Counted from the stretch's first letter, positions 44,081 through 54,232 are shown. The stretch: 64,000 nucleotides of DNA from CAWFGW01 sp963815495 (GCA_963815495.1 CAWFGW010000006.1:1-64000); one strand, 5' to 3'. Numbers and translations: made by a program. Notes: a model not told the origin generated them from the sequence alone.

Positions 44081-47079
44081 TGAAGACATTAGTGAGAAAC
44101 ATATTAATAATTGTATTGCTTGTAACTTGTTATCAAGCAAAATCTCAGGATGATATCTCGGGAGGGTCGTCTGCATATATAAAAAAAGGTGACCGTTTTT
44201 TTAAAAAAAACGATTATGATAACGCAATTAAACATTATAGAAAGGCAGAAAAGCTTCTGCCTAATAGCAAAATTGTAAAACTTAAGATTGCTGAATCATA
44301 CCGAAAATCGCATCAGTATACTGCGTCTGAAAATGCTTACAGTAGAGTTATTGATTCTGTTTCACATTTGCCATATGAATATTATTTGAATTATGCGCAA
44401 TTATTAACTCATAATGGTAAATATGAACAAGCTAAAGTTTGGTTAGAGTATTATGATCGAGAAACTGGTGGAAATGAATACACCGATAAACAGCTGAATT
44501 TTTTAAACAATAGAGCATATTATCAATCACATAGTGATCAATATACAATTATACCAGCAACTTTTAATACCCAATATTCTGAATATAGTCCTTTAATAAC
44601 AAATGAGGGAGTTCTTATTGTATCTGATAGAAATGCAAGTGCTGTTGACGATGCAGGTAGAGCATACTCGGAATTGTTTTTAGTTAAATTTTCTTCAGAC
44701 AGTATCTCAAAATCAATTACTTCACTGTTAAAGGTAGAGAAACGAAAATTTCACGATGGACCTGGGACAATGGTGGATAATAGACTTATTTTTACTCGGT
44801 CTAATGAGTCTGGCATAAATAAAAATATTCTTCGTTTATATCAATCTAATAGAGACTCTACAGGAGAATGGAGTAAGCCAATTCCACTTAATTTAATGAA
44901 ACATGGAGTTGCTGAAGGACACCCAACGATATCAAATGATGGAAAACAATTGGTGTTTGTTTCTGATATCAATGGAAATAAGGATTTGTATAGATCAGAA
45001 AAAATAGGGGATGACTGGTCTAAGCCAACTCGTTTAGGGGGAATGGTTAATACAATAGGAAATGAAATGTTTCCATATTTTCATAATGATACAGTTTTAT
45101 ATTTTGCTTCGGACGGCCATGCTGGCTTAGGTGGATTAGATATCTATAAGATGTTTTTGACAGGCTTAGACTCCGGTCAAGTGTTAAGTTTAGGCGAACC
45201 AGTAAATAGCCCACAAGATGATTTTGGAATTACTTTATCGCAAGATGGTGATTATGGGTTCATTAGTTCGTCTAGAGAAGGAGGTTTTGGTAAAGATGAT
45301 ATTTACAAAATTTCAACTCAAAAAACTAAGACCGTTTATATGGAAGGGTTTACTAAAGCAGGAACAAAGTCTTCTGAGTCAAACTTAGGGAATGTTCTTA
45401 TTTATGATAAACTAACAAATCGTAACCTAGGAAAAAGTGACGAGAATGGTTTTTTTAAAGTAGCCTTACAGGACGATAAGGAATATAGCTTTGCATTGAA
45501 AGCTTTGGATAAAGAAGGGTATGAAATTAATTCGCATTATTACGAAATAGCTTTTGAAGGTATTATCAAAAATAAAGTGGACACTAACCATATTGTGCAT
45601 TTAATTATTACTGATTCAGAGACAAAAGATACAATCTATAAAAGATCAGAAGATCAGTTATTTACATATTTTGTTTTAGAGAAAGAAAAGGCTTATAATT
45701 TTCAAGCAAGTACTGATTTAAATCAAGATATAGATATTTCGGATATAGAGTTTGAAGGATTTATTAAAGGTACTAAGGAACCGATTGTGATTACAGAGAT
45801 GGAGATTGTAGATACAAAATCAAAAATAAAGCTCTTTCAAAGTGATAAAAATGGTTATTTCCGTTTTCCTATGAAAAATGGAGTTAACTATTCAATTATG
45901 CCTCAAGTTCAAGTTGTTAAAAAAATTGACATTTGGATGGAGGGCTACATGAAAGTTCCAGATGGAGAGTTTATTCCACCAATATTACATGTACAAAATA
46001 TTGAAGGTGAACATTACGAGTTTGAAAACTATACAGGATACTTTGGATTCCCTGCAAAAGAAGGTCAAGCCTATATTTTAAAAACAACACCTCCAGATCT
46101 CGAAAATGATTACAATACAGCAAATCAATTGCATTTCGTTGGTTTTGCACAAGATGGTAGTCAACTTGTATCTATCGGGAAAGTTAGTGTATATGATGCT
46201 AAAACACACCAATTACTATTTGAAACAGATGAAGTAGGTTATTTTGACTTTGATTTAGAACCCAATGTTAATTATCAATTTGTAGCAAAAACTGCAGATG
46301 GTGATAGTACAGTGTCAAACATAAAATTTGATGGGGTTGTTAAAGATCAGGGCGATACGTTAACTTATGCAAAGGTATCAATTAAGGACCTTAAAGATAA
46401 TACTGAAATAGTGAAACAAGACATGGAGGGTTTTTTCAATTTTGAATTGGTTGAAAACCAAACATACGGAGTCAACACAAGAGCAATTCCAATTAAAAAA
46501 GATGTTCTACAAGAAGTGAATTTGTTAGCATTTTCTGCCAATAACATCTTTAAACAAGTACTACTTCAGGATGTACATAGCAACAAAATATTTGAAATAA
46601 AACAAAAAGGTAATACTTACTACTATACAGATGGTGTAGTTAATCGCGAATTAGTAACTAAAAGTGATTCAGGTGTATATGACTTAAAAACAGTGAGTCA
46701 GTTACTGAATTCTGAAGGTTGGATTGTCAATGATACATCGGTATTTAGAAGTCTCTATTATGAATATAACTCCAGTCAACTAAGCGAAGAAGGTAAAAAA
46801 GAGTTAGATGATTTAATTCGTTTTTTAAATCGTTATCCGACAATTAAAATGGTGGTTTCTTCACATGCTGATTCACGAGGTTCTAGTGCTTACAATAAAA
46901 TATTAACAGACAAAAGAAACCAAGAAGTAATCTCTTACCTCTCTAACCGTGGAGTATCAGAAAATAGAATTAAAGCTATTTCAAATGGCGATTTAGAGAG
47001 TTTGCAAAGCTGTGAAGCATGCAGTGAAAAAGACCATGGTTTAAATAGAAGGACAGACTTTCATGTTATATCATTCTAA
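44080..47079 (+). CDS. TPR-PD40-OmpA protein, T9SS-associated
   Basis: 999 residues from GTG 44080, overlapping the PorP stop. Signal peptide (MKTLVRNILIIVLLVTCYQAKSQ); TPRs at ~30-150 (NAIKHYRKAEKLLPNSKIVK); PD40 blades at ~160-430 (HPTISNDGKQLVFVSDINGN, FYFASDGHAGLGG-like YFASDGHAGLGGLDIYKMF). Next come about five carboxypeptidase-regulatory-like repeats with endings such as SDENGFF, SDKNGYFRFP and TDEVGYFDFD. The last domain is OmpA-like (MVVSSHADSRGSSAYNK). It resembles PorE-type proteins thought to anchor T9SS parts to peptidoglycan. It is third in the adhesin operon. Confidence 0.87.
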   Translation: MKTLVRNILIIVLLVTCYQAKSQDDISGGSSAYIKKGDRFFKKNDYDNAIKHYRKAEKLLPNSKIVKLKIAESYRKSHQYTASENAYSRVIDSVSHLPYEYYLNYAQLLTHNGKYEQAKVWLEYYDRETGGNEYTDKQLNFLNNRAYYQSHSDQYTIIPATFNTQYSEYSPLITNEGVLIVSDRNASAVDDAGRAYSELFLVKFSSDSISKSITSLLKVEKRKFHDGPGTMVDNRLIFTRSNESGINKNILRLYQSNRDSTGEWSKPIPLNLMKHGVAEGHPTISNDGKQLVFVSDINGNKDLYRSEKIGDDWSKPTRLGGMVNTIGNEMFPYFHNDTVLYFASDGHAGLGGLDIYKMFLTGLDSGQVLSLGEPVNSPQDDFGITLSQDGDYGFISSSREGGFGKDDIYKISTQKTKTVYMEGFTKAGTKSSESNLGNVLIYDKLTNRNLGKSDENGFFKVALQDDKEYSFALKALDKEGYEINSHYYEIAFEGIIKNKVDTNHIVHLIITDSETKDTIYKRSEDQLFTYFVLEKEKAYNFQASTDLNQDIDISDIEFEGFIKGTKEPIVITEMEIVDTKSKIKLFQSDKNGYFRFPMKNGVNYSIMPQVQVVKKIDIWMEGYMKVPDGEFIPPILHVQNIEGEHYEFENYTGYFGFPAKEGQAYILKTTPPDLENDYNTANQLHFVGFAQDGSQLVSIGKVSVYDAKTHQLLFETDEVGYFDFDLEPNVNYQFVAKTADGDSTVSNIKFDGVVKDQGDTLTYAKVSIKDLKDNTEIVKQDMEGFFNFELVENQTYGVNTRAIPIKKDVLQEVNLLAFSANNIFKQVLLQDVHSNKIFEIKQKGNTYYYTDGVVNRELVTKSDSGVYDLKTVSQLLNSEGWIVNDTSVFRSLYYEYNSSQLSEEGKKELDDLIRFLNRYPTIKMVVSSHADSRGSSAYNKILTDKRNQEVISYLSNRGVSENRIKAISNGDLESLQSCEACSEKDHGLNRRTDFHVISF

Positions 47080-47104
47080 TAAAATATTAAAACAGACTAA
47101 CAAT

Positions 47105-47536
47105 ATGTCCAGATATACAATTCAATTGATTGTGATTGGATTTGCTTTATTTTTTTCTTCATTGAAAGTAAATGCTCAATGTGCTGCAAAAGATTTTGAG
47201 AAAAGTAATATCCTTCGTTTAAGTAAGAACTTTGAGCATAAGCATACATTTGTTTTAGATAAAGTTGATGATTCTGGTGAAATATTAACATCGTTTATTT
47301 TTAATAAAGGGACGTTATATATGATGAATGTATCAAACTATAGAGGTGAAGAAAAAAATATTGTCGTTGAGTTATATGATCAAAACGGGAAACTTGTGGC
47401 AACAAATTACAATAAAACTACACGTAGGTTTTGGCCTTTAGGTTATGTTTGTAAAGAAAGTGGCGTACACAAAATAAAATTTAAATTTATCGATACAGAT
47501 AAATATTGTGGGATTTGTGTTCTAGGAGCTAAATAA
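47105..47536 (+). CDS. Small exported hypothetical protein
   Basis: 143 residues from ATG 47105. This start gives the signal peptide (MSRYTIQLIVIGFALFFSS); an ATG at 47063 would overlap the preceding gene. Mature part: AAKDFEKSNILRLSKNFEHK, then a beta-rich region (YMMNVSNYRGEEKNIVVELY) and several Cys (CAA, YVC, YCGIC) that could form disulphides. No family recognised. It lies 25 bases after the OmpA gene and is likely co-transcribed with it. Confidence 0.65.
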   Translation: MSRYTIQLIVIGFALFFSSLKVNAQCAAKDFEKSNILRLSKNFEHKHTFVLDKVDDSGEILTSFIFNKGTLYMMNVSNYRGEEKNIVVELYDQNGKLVATNYNKTTRRFWPLGYVCKESGVHKIKFKFIDTDKYCGICVLGAK

Positions 47537-47588
47537 CTTTTGTTTCATTTTATTTTTTGTGTAATTAAAAATAAAATGTTGTTTTATT

Positions 47589-49508
47589 ATGCTCAGAAAC
47601 TATCCTAAGTTTTTATTTGTATTTTTTTTATGTGTTTTGAGCAATGCATTTTCACAAGATAAGGAATATCAATTAGTGAAAGTAAAGCATAGTCGAGTAC
47701 TTATTGCATGTGATACAATAATTAGAGTTAGAGAAGATACTGTTATAAAATTACCAAAAGATGAGGACTATATAATTGAACGCGATAAAGATTTAAAAAC
47801 AGAAAGATTTTATCATAAACTAAAATGTAAAGCGTATACAAATGGTTGGTCAAAATTACTTTTTGATATTTTAACCTCTGAAGAGGATTCTACCCAAAAA
47901 CATGTTACTCAAAATGCTGAGGATTTTATGCAATATGAGGGTGATAAAATAGATACTATAATATTTAAGTCTGTACCCGTTTGGTCAGGCTCTGTCATTG
48001 ATACTACAAAAAGATCAGAAAATTGGTTTACAGATTTTTCTAATTCTACTCATGTTGGCACGAAAGAGAAGGTGCTTAGGAATAATATGTTTTTTGAAAG
48101 TGGCGATATTGCTCATGCTTATTCACTAGCTGATAATGAACGTATTTTAAGGCAGTTACCATACATAGAAGATGCACGAATTTATGTTAAAAGAAAGGCG
48201 AATGATAAATTAGAGTTGACAGTTGTAACAAAAGATTTATATAGTTATGGTGCGCGACTTGATATGCACAGTTTAGATGAATATGACTACAGATTATTTG
48301 ATAGAAATTTTTTAGGTTACGGTACTACATTCAGTAATGCATTTGTAACAAAAGGCACTGGAGATCCTCAATATGGTTATGAAGGTTTTTTATCACAAAA
48401 TAATATTAGGGGGACTTTTGTTAATTTCGAGATGACATATCGATATGCTTATGATAAAGTTTACAGTTCTCTATTAATTGACAAACAATTTATAGCACCT
48501 TCTATTACTAATGCTGGGGGGATTAAAACAAGTTACACCGACTCACGTGATTCATTATACCGTGGTACTGATAGCTTAACTTTTATACCTTTTAGAAGAG
48601 GTGATAATTATGTATGGTATGGACACTCATTTAGATTGGGTAAACGACACACTAACAGAAATAATTTGAGTTTATTAACCTCATTGAGTGAGAAGAATTT
48701 TTTCGATAGACCCTCAGTCGATAAATCAAATAATATATTATATCATGAAGAAATAGCCTCAATATCTAGTGTAGTTTTCTCCAAAAGAAAATATGTGAAG
48801 GGACAAAAAATATTGCGTTTTGGTATAACAGAAGATATTCCTGTAGGATATCAATTGGGGATAGATGGTGGACATGTATGGAAAGAATTTTACGATTATA
48901 ATTATTTAGGAGCGCAAGGCAAATTTTCTATTGTCAATAAGAATAAAGCTAATTTGACTATTGACATGAAATCAGGATTAATTAGAAGTGAAGATGGGAA
49001 ACTACAGGATAAAGTTTTTAAAGTTAATGCGTCTTGTTTTAGTTCATTGCATAATATTGGGAAGTTTCAGTATAGAGCATTTTTAAAAATCGGATACCAT
49101 ACTGCAACTAAAATTAATGAAAACACACGTACGATAATAGGCGATAAGTATGGAGTCAGAGGATTACGTTATTTAGATACAGATGGAAATCAGAGAATTA
49201 CACTTAACTATGACCATGTGTTTTTTTCTCCTTGGAATTTTATTGGATTTACTTTCGCTCCTTACGTCTTTGCAGATGTAGCATACATAACTGGAAGATA
49301 TGTTAGTGAACCCTTTTCTGGCTATGGTCTTGGTTTTAGACTGAGAAATGAAAGTTTAGTAATTCGAACATTTCATATTAGATTTGGCATCCATCCACAA
49401 ATTTCAGACTTGCAACATAATAGGTTTAGCTTTACTTTTTCACTTGATGATGCTCCAAGATTTTTAGATATTCGACCCAATCGACCAAAAAGAGTCTCAA
49501 TGAATTGA
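47589..49508 (+). CDS. Omp85/BamA-like outer-membrane barrel with one POTRA-like domain
   Basis: 639 residues with a signal peptide (MLRNYPKFLFVFFLCVLSNAFSQ). Residues ~165-215 (FESGDIAHAYSLADNERILRQLPYIEDARIYV) are a POTRA-type fold. The rest alternates polar/aromatic beta-strands and ends in the barrel (GDKYGVRGLRYLDTDG near residue 530, and FTFSLDDAPRFL at the end). It resembles short Omp85/surface-antigen-like proteins but has fewer POTRA units than BamA. A role in inserting or moving outer-membrane proteins is inferred. It follows the small exported gene by 52 bases. Confidence 0.72.
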   Translation: MLRNYPKFLFVFFLCVLSNAFSQDKEYQLVKVKHSRVLIACDTIIRVREDTVIKLPKDEDYIIERDKDLKTERFYHKLKCKAYTNGWSKLLFDILTSEEDSTQKHVTQNAEDFMQYEGDKIDTIIFKSVPVWSGSVIDTTKRSENWFTDFSNSTHVGTKEKVLRNNMFFESGDIAHAYSLADNERILRQLPYIEDARIYVKRKANDKLELTVVTKDLYSYGARLDMHSLDEYDYRLFDRNFLGYGTTFSNAFVTKGTGDPQYGYEGFLSQNNIRGTFVNFEMTYRYAYDKVYSSLLIDKQFIAPSITNAGGIKTSYTDSRDSLYRGTDSLTFIPFRRGDNYVWYGHSFRLGKRHTNRNNLSLLTSLSEKNFFDRPSVDKSNNILYHEEIASISSVVFSKRKYVKGQKILRFGITEDIPVGYQLGIDGGHVWKEFYDYNYLGAQGKFSIVNKNKANLTIDMKSGLIRSEDGKLQDKVFKVNASCFSSLHNIGKFQYRAFLKIGYHTATKINENTRTIIGDKYGVRGLRYLDTDGNQRITLNYDHVFFSPWNFIGFTFAPYVFADVAYITGRYVSEPFSGYGLGFRLRNESLVIRTFHIRFGIHPQISDLQHNRFSFTFSLDDAPRFLDIRPNRPKRVSMN

Positions 49509-49553
49509 TTTAATGCGATTCAAATATTAATATGGTATTATGAATTTATGATT

Positions 49554-49958
49554 ATGAGAAAATTTCTAATAATATTGATTTGTACTTCATTTTTTCAACT
49601 TAAGGCACAACAAAATATGGTTGGCAACTGGGAATTATATGATACTCTAAGTATTTCTCAAGTTAAATTAGGTGATAATATTTTAAACAAATTAAAACTG
49701 ATACATAAAGAACTCACTTTGAACGTAGATAGTACATTCAGTTTAAAACACATAGAACCTAAAGGATTTTCTATAAATGCTGACATTGTTGGTACATGGC
49801 AAGTTAACAATAGTGAAGTTATTTTACTTTACGAAAATCTTTATGAGAATCAAAAAGGAGAAAAAAAGAAAGAAATGGTAAAAGACCGTTTAATTATTAT
49901 TGACAAATCTAAAATGAGAGTGGAACAAGATTTATTTTTTTATAATAAAAAGGATTAA
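49554..49958 (+). CDS. Small exported lipocalin-like protein
   Basis: 134 residues from ATG 49554 (an ATG two codons earlier is possible). Signal peptide (MRKFLIILICTSFFQLKAQ), then MVGNWELYDTLSISQVKLGD, a beta-strand run and GTWQVNNSEVILLYEN, recalling lipocalin-like/DUF exported proteins of Bacteroidota. The short length and GNWEL / GTWQV pairs fit a small calycin barrel. Its 3' end overlaps the converging methyltransferase gene by 4 bases. Confidence 0.65.
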   Translation: MRKFLIILICTSFFQLKAQQNMVGNWELYDTLSISQVKLGDNILNKLKLIHKELTLNVDSTFSLKHIEPKGFSINADIVGTWQVNNSEVILLYENLYENQKGEKKKEMVKDRLIIIDKSKMRVEQDLFFYNKKD

Positions 49959-50722
49959 TTTTTTTGACAGAAATACATGATTTCATTTTTGTCTAACCCT
50001 AAAATATGTATTTCTTCTGGTGAATAAGTATCCGAAACCTTTTCTTCAGCAACAGTAAAGCCTGCTTTTCGAAGTCGCTCTCCATAATCTAAACCAAACA
50101 TGCGCAAGTGATCATCTTGACCGAATTTTTTTTCTCTTTCTAAAGGGTCTGTAATACTTGGGTCTTCATACGTTTTTTCCATTGAGTAATCCATTGGTGA
50201 TTGCAATATTGCCCAACCATCAGGTTTTAAAACTCTAAAAAACTCACGAGTCACTTGGTAGTCATCTGTCACATGTTCAAGCACATGGTTACACATGACC
50301 ACATCAAACGTATTATCTTCAAAAGGAATATTGTGTACATCCATTTTTACTTTTGCAAGTGGAGATTCGATATCGGCAGTGATGTAATTATCACCATGAA
50401 TATTTTCGAATCGCTTAATAAAACAGAGCTCTGGAGCTACATGCAATACTTTTAATTTGGCTGTAAAAAAATCTGTTTTTTTCTGTAAATAATCTTTGAT
50501 TAACCGATGTCTTTCAAGAGAGAGGCAATTGGGGCAAAGTGCATTTTCTCTAGTCGTAATTCTGCCATAAGGCATGAATTTTTTAAACTCACTGTTACAA
50601 ACATTACATTTTACACCTTTACCTTTGTAAAAAATAGCAGCTAGTCGAAGTAAAACATGACTGAAAAGCTGTAAGTGTTTACGAGGGATTTTGCGGAGCG
50701 CAAAACGGATAATTGATTTCAT
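49955..50722 (-). CDS. SAM-dependent methyltransferase with N-terminal zinc ribbon
   Basis: 255 residues. A basic N-terminus is followed by a zinc-ribbon-like CNVCNSEF ... CPNCLSLERHRLI (CxxC, CxxC), then a class I fold: VLHVAPE, NYITADIES, FDVVMCNHVLEHVTDDYQVT and LKPDGWAILQSPM. This is the methyltransferase-11 pattern with motif I slightly degenerate (HVAPE instead of DxGxG). The substrate is unknown; a lipid or glycan role is possible given similar proteins, but nothing here proves it. It is followed by the DUF445 gene upstream on the same strand, 3 bases apart. Confidence 0.8.
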   Translation of the reverse strand: MKSIIRFALRKIPRKHLQLFSHVLLRLAAIFYKGKGVKCNVCNSEFKKFMPYGRITTRENALCPNCLSLERHRLIKDYLQKKTDFFTAKLKVLHVAPELCFIKRFENIHGDNYITADIESPLAKVKMDVHNIPFEDNTFDVVMCNHVLEHVTDDYQVTREFFRVLKPDGWAILQSPMDYSMEKTYEDPSITDPLEREKKFGQDDHLRMFGLDYGERLRKAGFTVAEEKVSDTYSPEEIHILGLDKNEIMYFCQKN

Positions 50723-50725
50723 TTT

Positions 50726-51316
50726 TTAAATATTCATTAACAATAGCTGAATGAGTCCAATGATAAACCCTAAAACGGCTCCGACTATTTCAATAAACTT
50801 AAACTCTTTTTTCATGATAGAAAAGAGAACATCTTCTAATTTCTCTAACGAAAAATTCACGACTTTATCTCGAACCGTTTTTTTGACATCAAAGGACGAT
50901 TCTAGCTTTTGGGAATAGTTGTCTATTATTTCTGGAATAGCTGTTTTTAACTCATCAATAAGCATCCCTTTTACTTTTTCAATCAAATCTTTCGTAATAA
51001 ACATAGAAAGCATAGGGTAGGAGCGCAATAATTTTTCGCGTAAAAAATAATCTGCTTTCACTTCTAATAATGCATATACGCCTTCAAGGTTTTCACCATC
51101 TTTGAGTTTTGACGTGAAATCATCAATAGATATTAATTCTTTGGCTACTAAATCACCAATTTTATCAGCTAATTCATGTTGTCTTTTAGGAAAAATTCCT
51201 TGAATTTTAATGAATAAGAACTTAATTTCTTTTCTAGGGTGGAAAAGCATTTTGATGGCAAGATAGTTAGTCACCCAGCCAATGAGTGCAGCGATAAAAG
51301 GTAATAAATAAGACAT
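50726..51316 (-). CDS. DUF445 family membrane protein
   Basis: 196 residues. Start SYLLPFIAALIGWVTNYLAIKMLFHPRKEI is the DUF445 N-terminal membrane signature, then a soluble helical middle (IPEIIDNYSQKLESSFDVKK), and a C-terminal helix (VGAVLGFIIGLIQLLL). It is shorter than the 370-residue members (YheB). Function unknown. Co-transcribed with the methyltransferase (3-base gap). Confidence 0.82.
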   Translation of the reverse strand: MSYLLPFIAALIGWVTNYLAIKMLFHPRKEIKFLFIKIQGIFPKRQHELADKIGDLVAKELISIDDFTSKLKDGENLEGVYALLEVKADYFLREKLLRSYPMLSMFITKDLIEKVKGMLIDELKTAIPEIIDNYSQKLESSFDVKKTVRDKVVNFSLEKLEDVLFSIMKKEFKFIEIVGAVLGFIIGLIQLLLMNI

Positions 51317-51409
51317 TTCAGTTAATTTAGCCTACAAATCTAGACACTTCAATGAATAATGTAAACCTTATAGCATTATTTAGTGTTTTACTTACTTAAA
51401 AAATCACAC

Positions 51410-51898
51410 ATGAAAACAGTTTTGTTATTATCCAGTATCGTTTTTTGTTCATGCTTTCAACTTTCCGATTCAGATGAAATTAATCAAGATAAAAAGTATG
51501 AGGTAACTAAAACCGAAAAAGAGTGGAAAAAAATATTGACAGATGAACAGTATCATGTGACTCGAGAACAAGGAACAGAACCAGCCTTTTCAGGTAAATA
51601 TTGGGATCATCATAAGTTAGGGGTTTACTCTTGTGTATGTTGTAATCAAGCTTTATTTAGTTCAGTAACTAAATTCGAATCAGGTACGGGGTGGCCGAGT
51701 TTTTATCAGCCGATTGAGGAAAAGGCTGTAGATAAAATAATAGATAACTCCTATGGTATGGTCAGAACAGAGGTTGTTTGTTCACGCTGTGGAGCTCACT
51801 TAGGTCATGTTTTTAATGACGGACCTCAACCAACTGGTAAAAGATTCTGTCTGAATTCTGCAGCACTAACTTTTTCTGAGGATGCTACTAGACGCTAA
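51410..51898 (+). CDS. msrB: Methionine-R-sulfoxide reductase MsrB (lipoprotein form)
   Basis: 162 residues from ATG 51410, chosen because it gives a lipoprotein signal (LLSSIVFCSCF). Core: GTEPAFSGKYWDHHKLGVYSCVCC, TGWPSFYQPI and RTEVVCSRCGAHLGHVFNDG with the zinc CxxC pairs, and RFCLNSAAL with the catalytic Cys. It reduces methionine-R-sulfoxide in exported proteins. Its envelope location, together with the AhpC/Dps/OxyR locus elsewhere in the window, points to sustained oxidative stress. A transporter gene follows 63 bases downstream. Confidence 0.93.
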   Translation: MKTVLLLSSIVFCSCFQLSDSDEINQDKKYEVTKTEKEWKKILTDEQYHVTREQGTEPAFSGKYWDHHKLGVYSCVCCNQALFSSVTKFESGTGWPSFYQPIEEKAVDKIIDNSYGMVRTEVVCSRCGAHLGHVFNDGPQPTGKRFCLNSAALTFSEDATRR

Positions 51899-51961
51899 AT
51901 TTATATTTATGTGATAGAATCTGCATTTTTGTTAACTTGAGCGTTTAATTTAAAAATAACA

Positions 51962-54196
51962 ATGGCAAGTTCTTCAATCAAGACAAAATCAGGGTTAGGT
52001 GTTTCAGCAGTATTCTTTACTGCTATTTCGACTATTTTAGGTGCAATCATGTTTTTAAGGTTTGGTTGGGCCGTAGGTCAATTAGGTTTTTTGGGTGGTT
52101 TAGCTATCATATTAGTTGGGCACGTGATTACTATTTCAACCGCGATGGCTATTGCAGAAATTGCTACCAATCAAAAAGTAGAAGGTGGGGGAGAGTATTT
52201 TATTATTTCCCGTTCGTTTGGGTTAAATATTGGGGGGACAATAGGCGTAGCACTTTTTTTATCACAAGCAGTAAGTGTGGCCTTTTATATTATAGCTTTT
52301 GCACAAGCTTTTGAACCTTTGTTTACTTTCTTTATGGCGAAATTTGGCTGGTTTTTTCCATATGGTTCTCGAACGGTAACTTTACCAACGGTATTAATTT
52401 TAGTTTGGATTATTTTAAAACAGGGCGCAGGCATTGGCTTAAAATTACTGTATGTAGTTGTAGCTATTTTATTTATATCGTTGTTGTTGTTTTTTATTGG
52501 TGGAACGGAGTATGGCGATTCCTTGTCGCGATTCCCGCTTTCTGATGGTTTAAATCAAGTTGGTTTTTTCCAGGTGTTTGCAGTCTGTTTTCCGGGTTTT
52601 ACGGGAATGACAGCTGGTGTGGGTCTTTCGGGCGATTTAAAAAACCCGAGTAAGGACATTCCGCTAGGTACGTTGGCAGCTACCTTGGTTGGAATGGTTA
52701 TTTATGTTGGTATTGTTTGGAAATTGGCAGCGTCAGCAAGTCCTGAAAGTTTAGTAAGTAACCAATTGATTATGTCGGACATTTCAATCCTTGGTTGGTT
52801 GGTTATCCCATTAGGTTTGGCAGCAGCAACATTTTCTTCCGCAATAGGATCCGTAATAGTAGCTCCTAGAACGCTTCAAGCTTTGGGAGGGGACAGGATT
52901 TTTCCTATACAACTATTTAATAGATACATATCAAAAAATAAAAGAGGTACAAAAGAACCAGTAAATGCCACATTAGTCACTTCGATAATAGCAATTGGCT
53001 TTGTGTTGATTAATGATGTTGATGCTGTCGCGGAGGTAATATCAATATTTTTTATGATCACGTATGGGGCATTATGTGCTATTTCTTTCTTTGAACACTT
53101 TTCTGCTGATCCTTCGTATCGTCCTTCTTTCAAATCAAAATGGTACATGTCTCTTATTGGTGCTCTTGGTTGTTTCATTTTGATGTTTCAGATGAATGCA
53201 TTCTACAGTATTATTGGTTTAATAGCACTTGCTTTAATTTTCTTTATGGTCGGGTTTGCTAGTAAAGATCAAAAGGGAATGACAGCAATTTTTCAAGGAG
53301 TAATTTCCCAACTAAGTCGTCAGCTACAAGTATTTTTACAAAAAGTTGATAAAGATCAGTCGCAAAATAAATGGCGTCCTTCTGTCGTCTGTGTTTCTGA
53401 AGATTCATTTGAGCGATTTGCTGCATTTGATTTGTTGAGGTGGATTTCTAGAAAATATGGATTTGGTACATTTATACATAATATTAAAGGAGAAGTAAAT
53501 GCTGATACAGTTGCAGAGTCTGATGATGTATTAAAGCGATTAATTAAGATTGCAGGAACTACGAAAAGTAACATCTATTTAGACACGATTATTGCTCCTG
53601 ATTTTCATACTACGGTGTCTCAAGTTCTACAATTACCAGGGATATCAGGTAAAGAAAATAATATGTTATTATTTGAATATGCAAAAAACAATTCTGCTGT
53701 GTTGGATCAAATTGTAAATCAATTTGACGTAATTAAAGCTACAGGGTTTGATGTTTGTGTCTTAGCAAGTTCAATTCGTTCCTTTGGATACAAAAGAAAT
53801 ATTCATATTTGGATATCTGATCGTGATTTTGAAAATGCAAATTTGATGATTTTGCTAGGTTATATCATTTTGGGTCATCCAGAGTGGAAAAAAGGAACAA
53901 TCAAAATCTTCACAATTACACCGAAGGAAGATGTAGCTAACCAACGAGAGAAGTTGTTTGAATTGATTTTGTCAGGGAGGCTACCAATTTCAAAAAACAA
54001 CATTGAGTTTGTGATTGACGATGGTACAGCTAATTCTAAATCAATAATTAATTCAAGATCAAAAGACGCTGACTTAACTATATTAGGTTTTAGAACCAGT
54101 TTGATGCAACAACAAGGTGTTGAGGTTTTTGCGGGCTATGACAACTTAGGCGATACACTTCATGTTAATACCGATAGCCTGAAAATAATTCAATAA
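51962..54196 (+). CDS. APC-superfamily transporter, SLC12 (cation-chloride)-like
   Basis: 744 residues. Twelve hydrophobic segments in the first ~450: GVSAVFFTAISTILGAIMFLRFGWAVGQLG, and EGGGEYFIISRSFGLNIGGTIGVALFLSQA are typical of the SLC12 cation-chloride cotransporter branch. The C-terminal ~300 residues (RQLQVFLQKVDKDQSQNKWR, then LTILGFRTSLMQQ) correspond to the soluble domain of that family. Ion specificity is unknown. A lipoprotein gene with its own promoter follows. Confidence 0.88.
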   Translation: MASSSIKTKSGLGVSAVFFTAISTILGAIMFLRFGWAVGQLGFLGGLAIILVGHVITISTAMAIAEIATNQKVEGGGEYFIISRSFGLNIGGTIGVALFLSQAVSVAFYIIAFAQAFEPLFTFFMAKFGWFFPYGSRTVTLPTVLILVWIILKQGAGIGLKLLYVVVAILFISLLLFFIGGTEYGDSLSRFPLSDGLNQVGFFQVFAVCFPGFTGMTAGVGLSGDLKNPSKDIPLGTLAATLVGMVIYVGIVWKLAASASPESLVSNQLIMSDISILGWLVIPLGLAAATFSSAIGSVIVAPRTLQALGGDRIFPIQLFNRYISKNKRGTKEPVNATLVTSIIAIGFVLINDVDAVAEVISIFFMITYGALCAISFFEHFSADPSYRPSFKSKWYMSLIGALGCFILMFQMNAFYSIIGLIALALIFFMVGFASKDQKGMTAIFQGVISQLSRQLQVFLQKVDKDQSQNKWRPSVVCVSEDSFERFAAFDLLRWISRKYGFGTFIHNIKGEVNADTVAESDDVLKRLIKIAGTTKSNIYLDTIIAPDFHTTVSQVLQLPGISGKENNMLLFEYAKNNSAVLDQIVNQFDVIKATGFDVCVLASSIRSFGYKRNIHIWISDRDFENANLMILLGYIILGHPEWKKGTIKIFTITPKEDVANQREKLFELILSGRLPISKNNIEFVIDDGTANSKSIINSRSKDADLTILGFRTSLMQQQGVEVFAGYDNLGDTLHVNTDSLKIIQ

Positions 54197-54232
54197 AAAG
54201 AGGCGATACGAGAAAAAAAAGTGTGGAAAACT

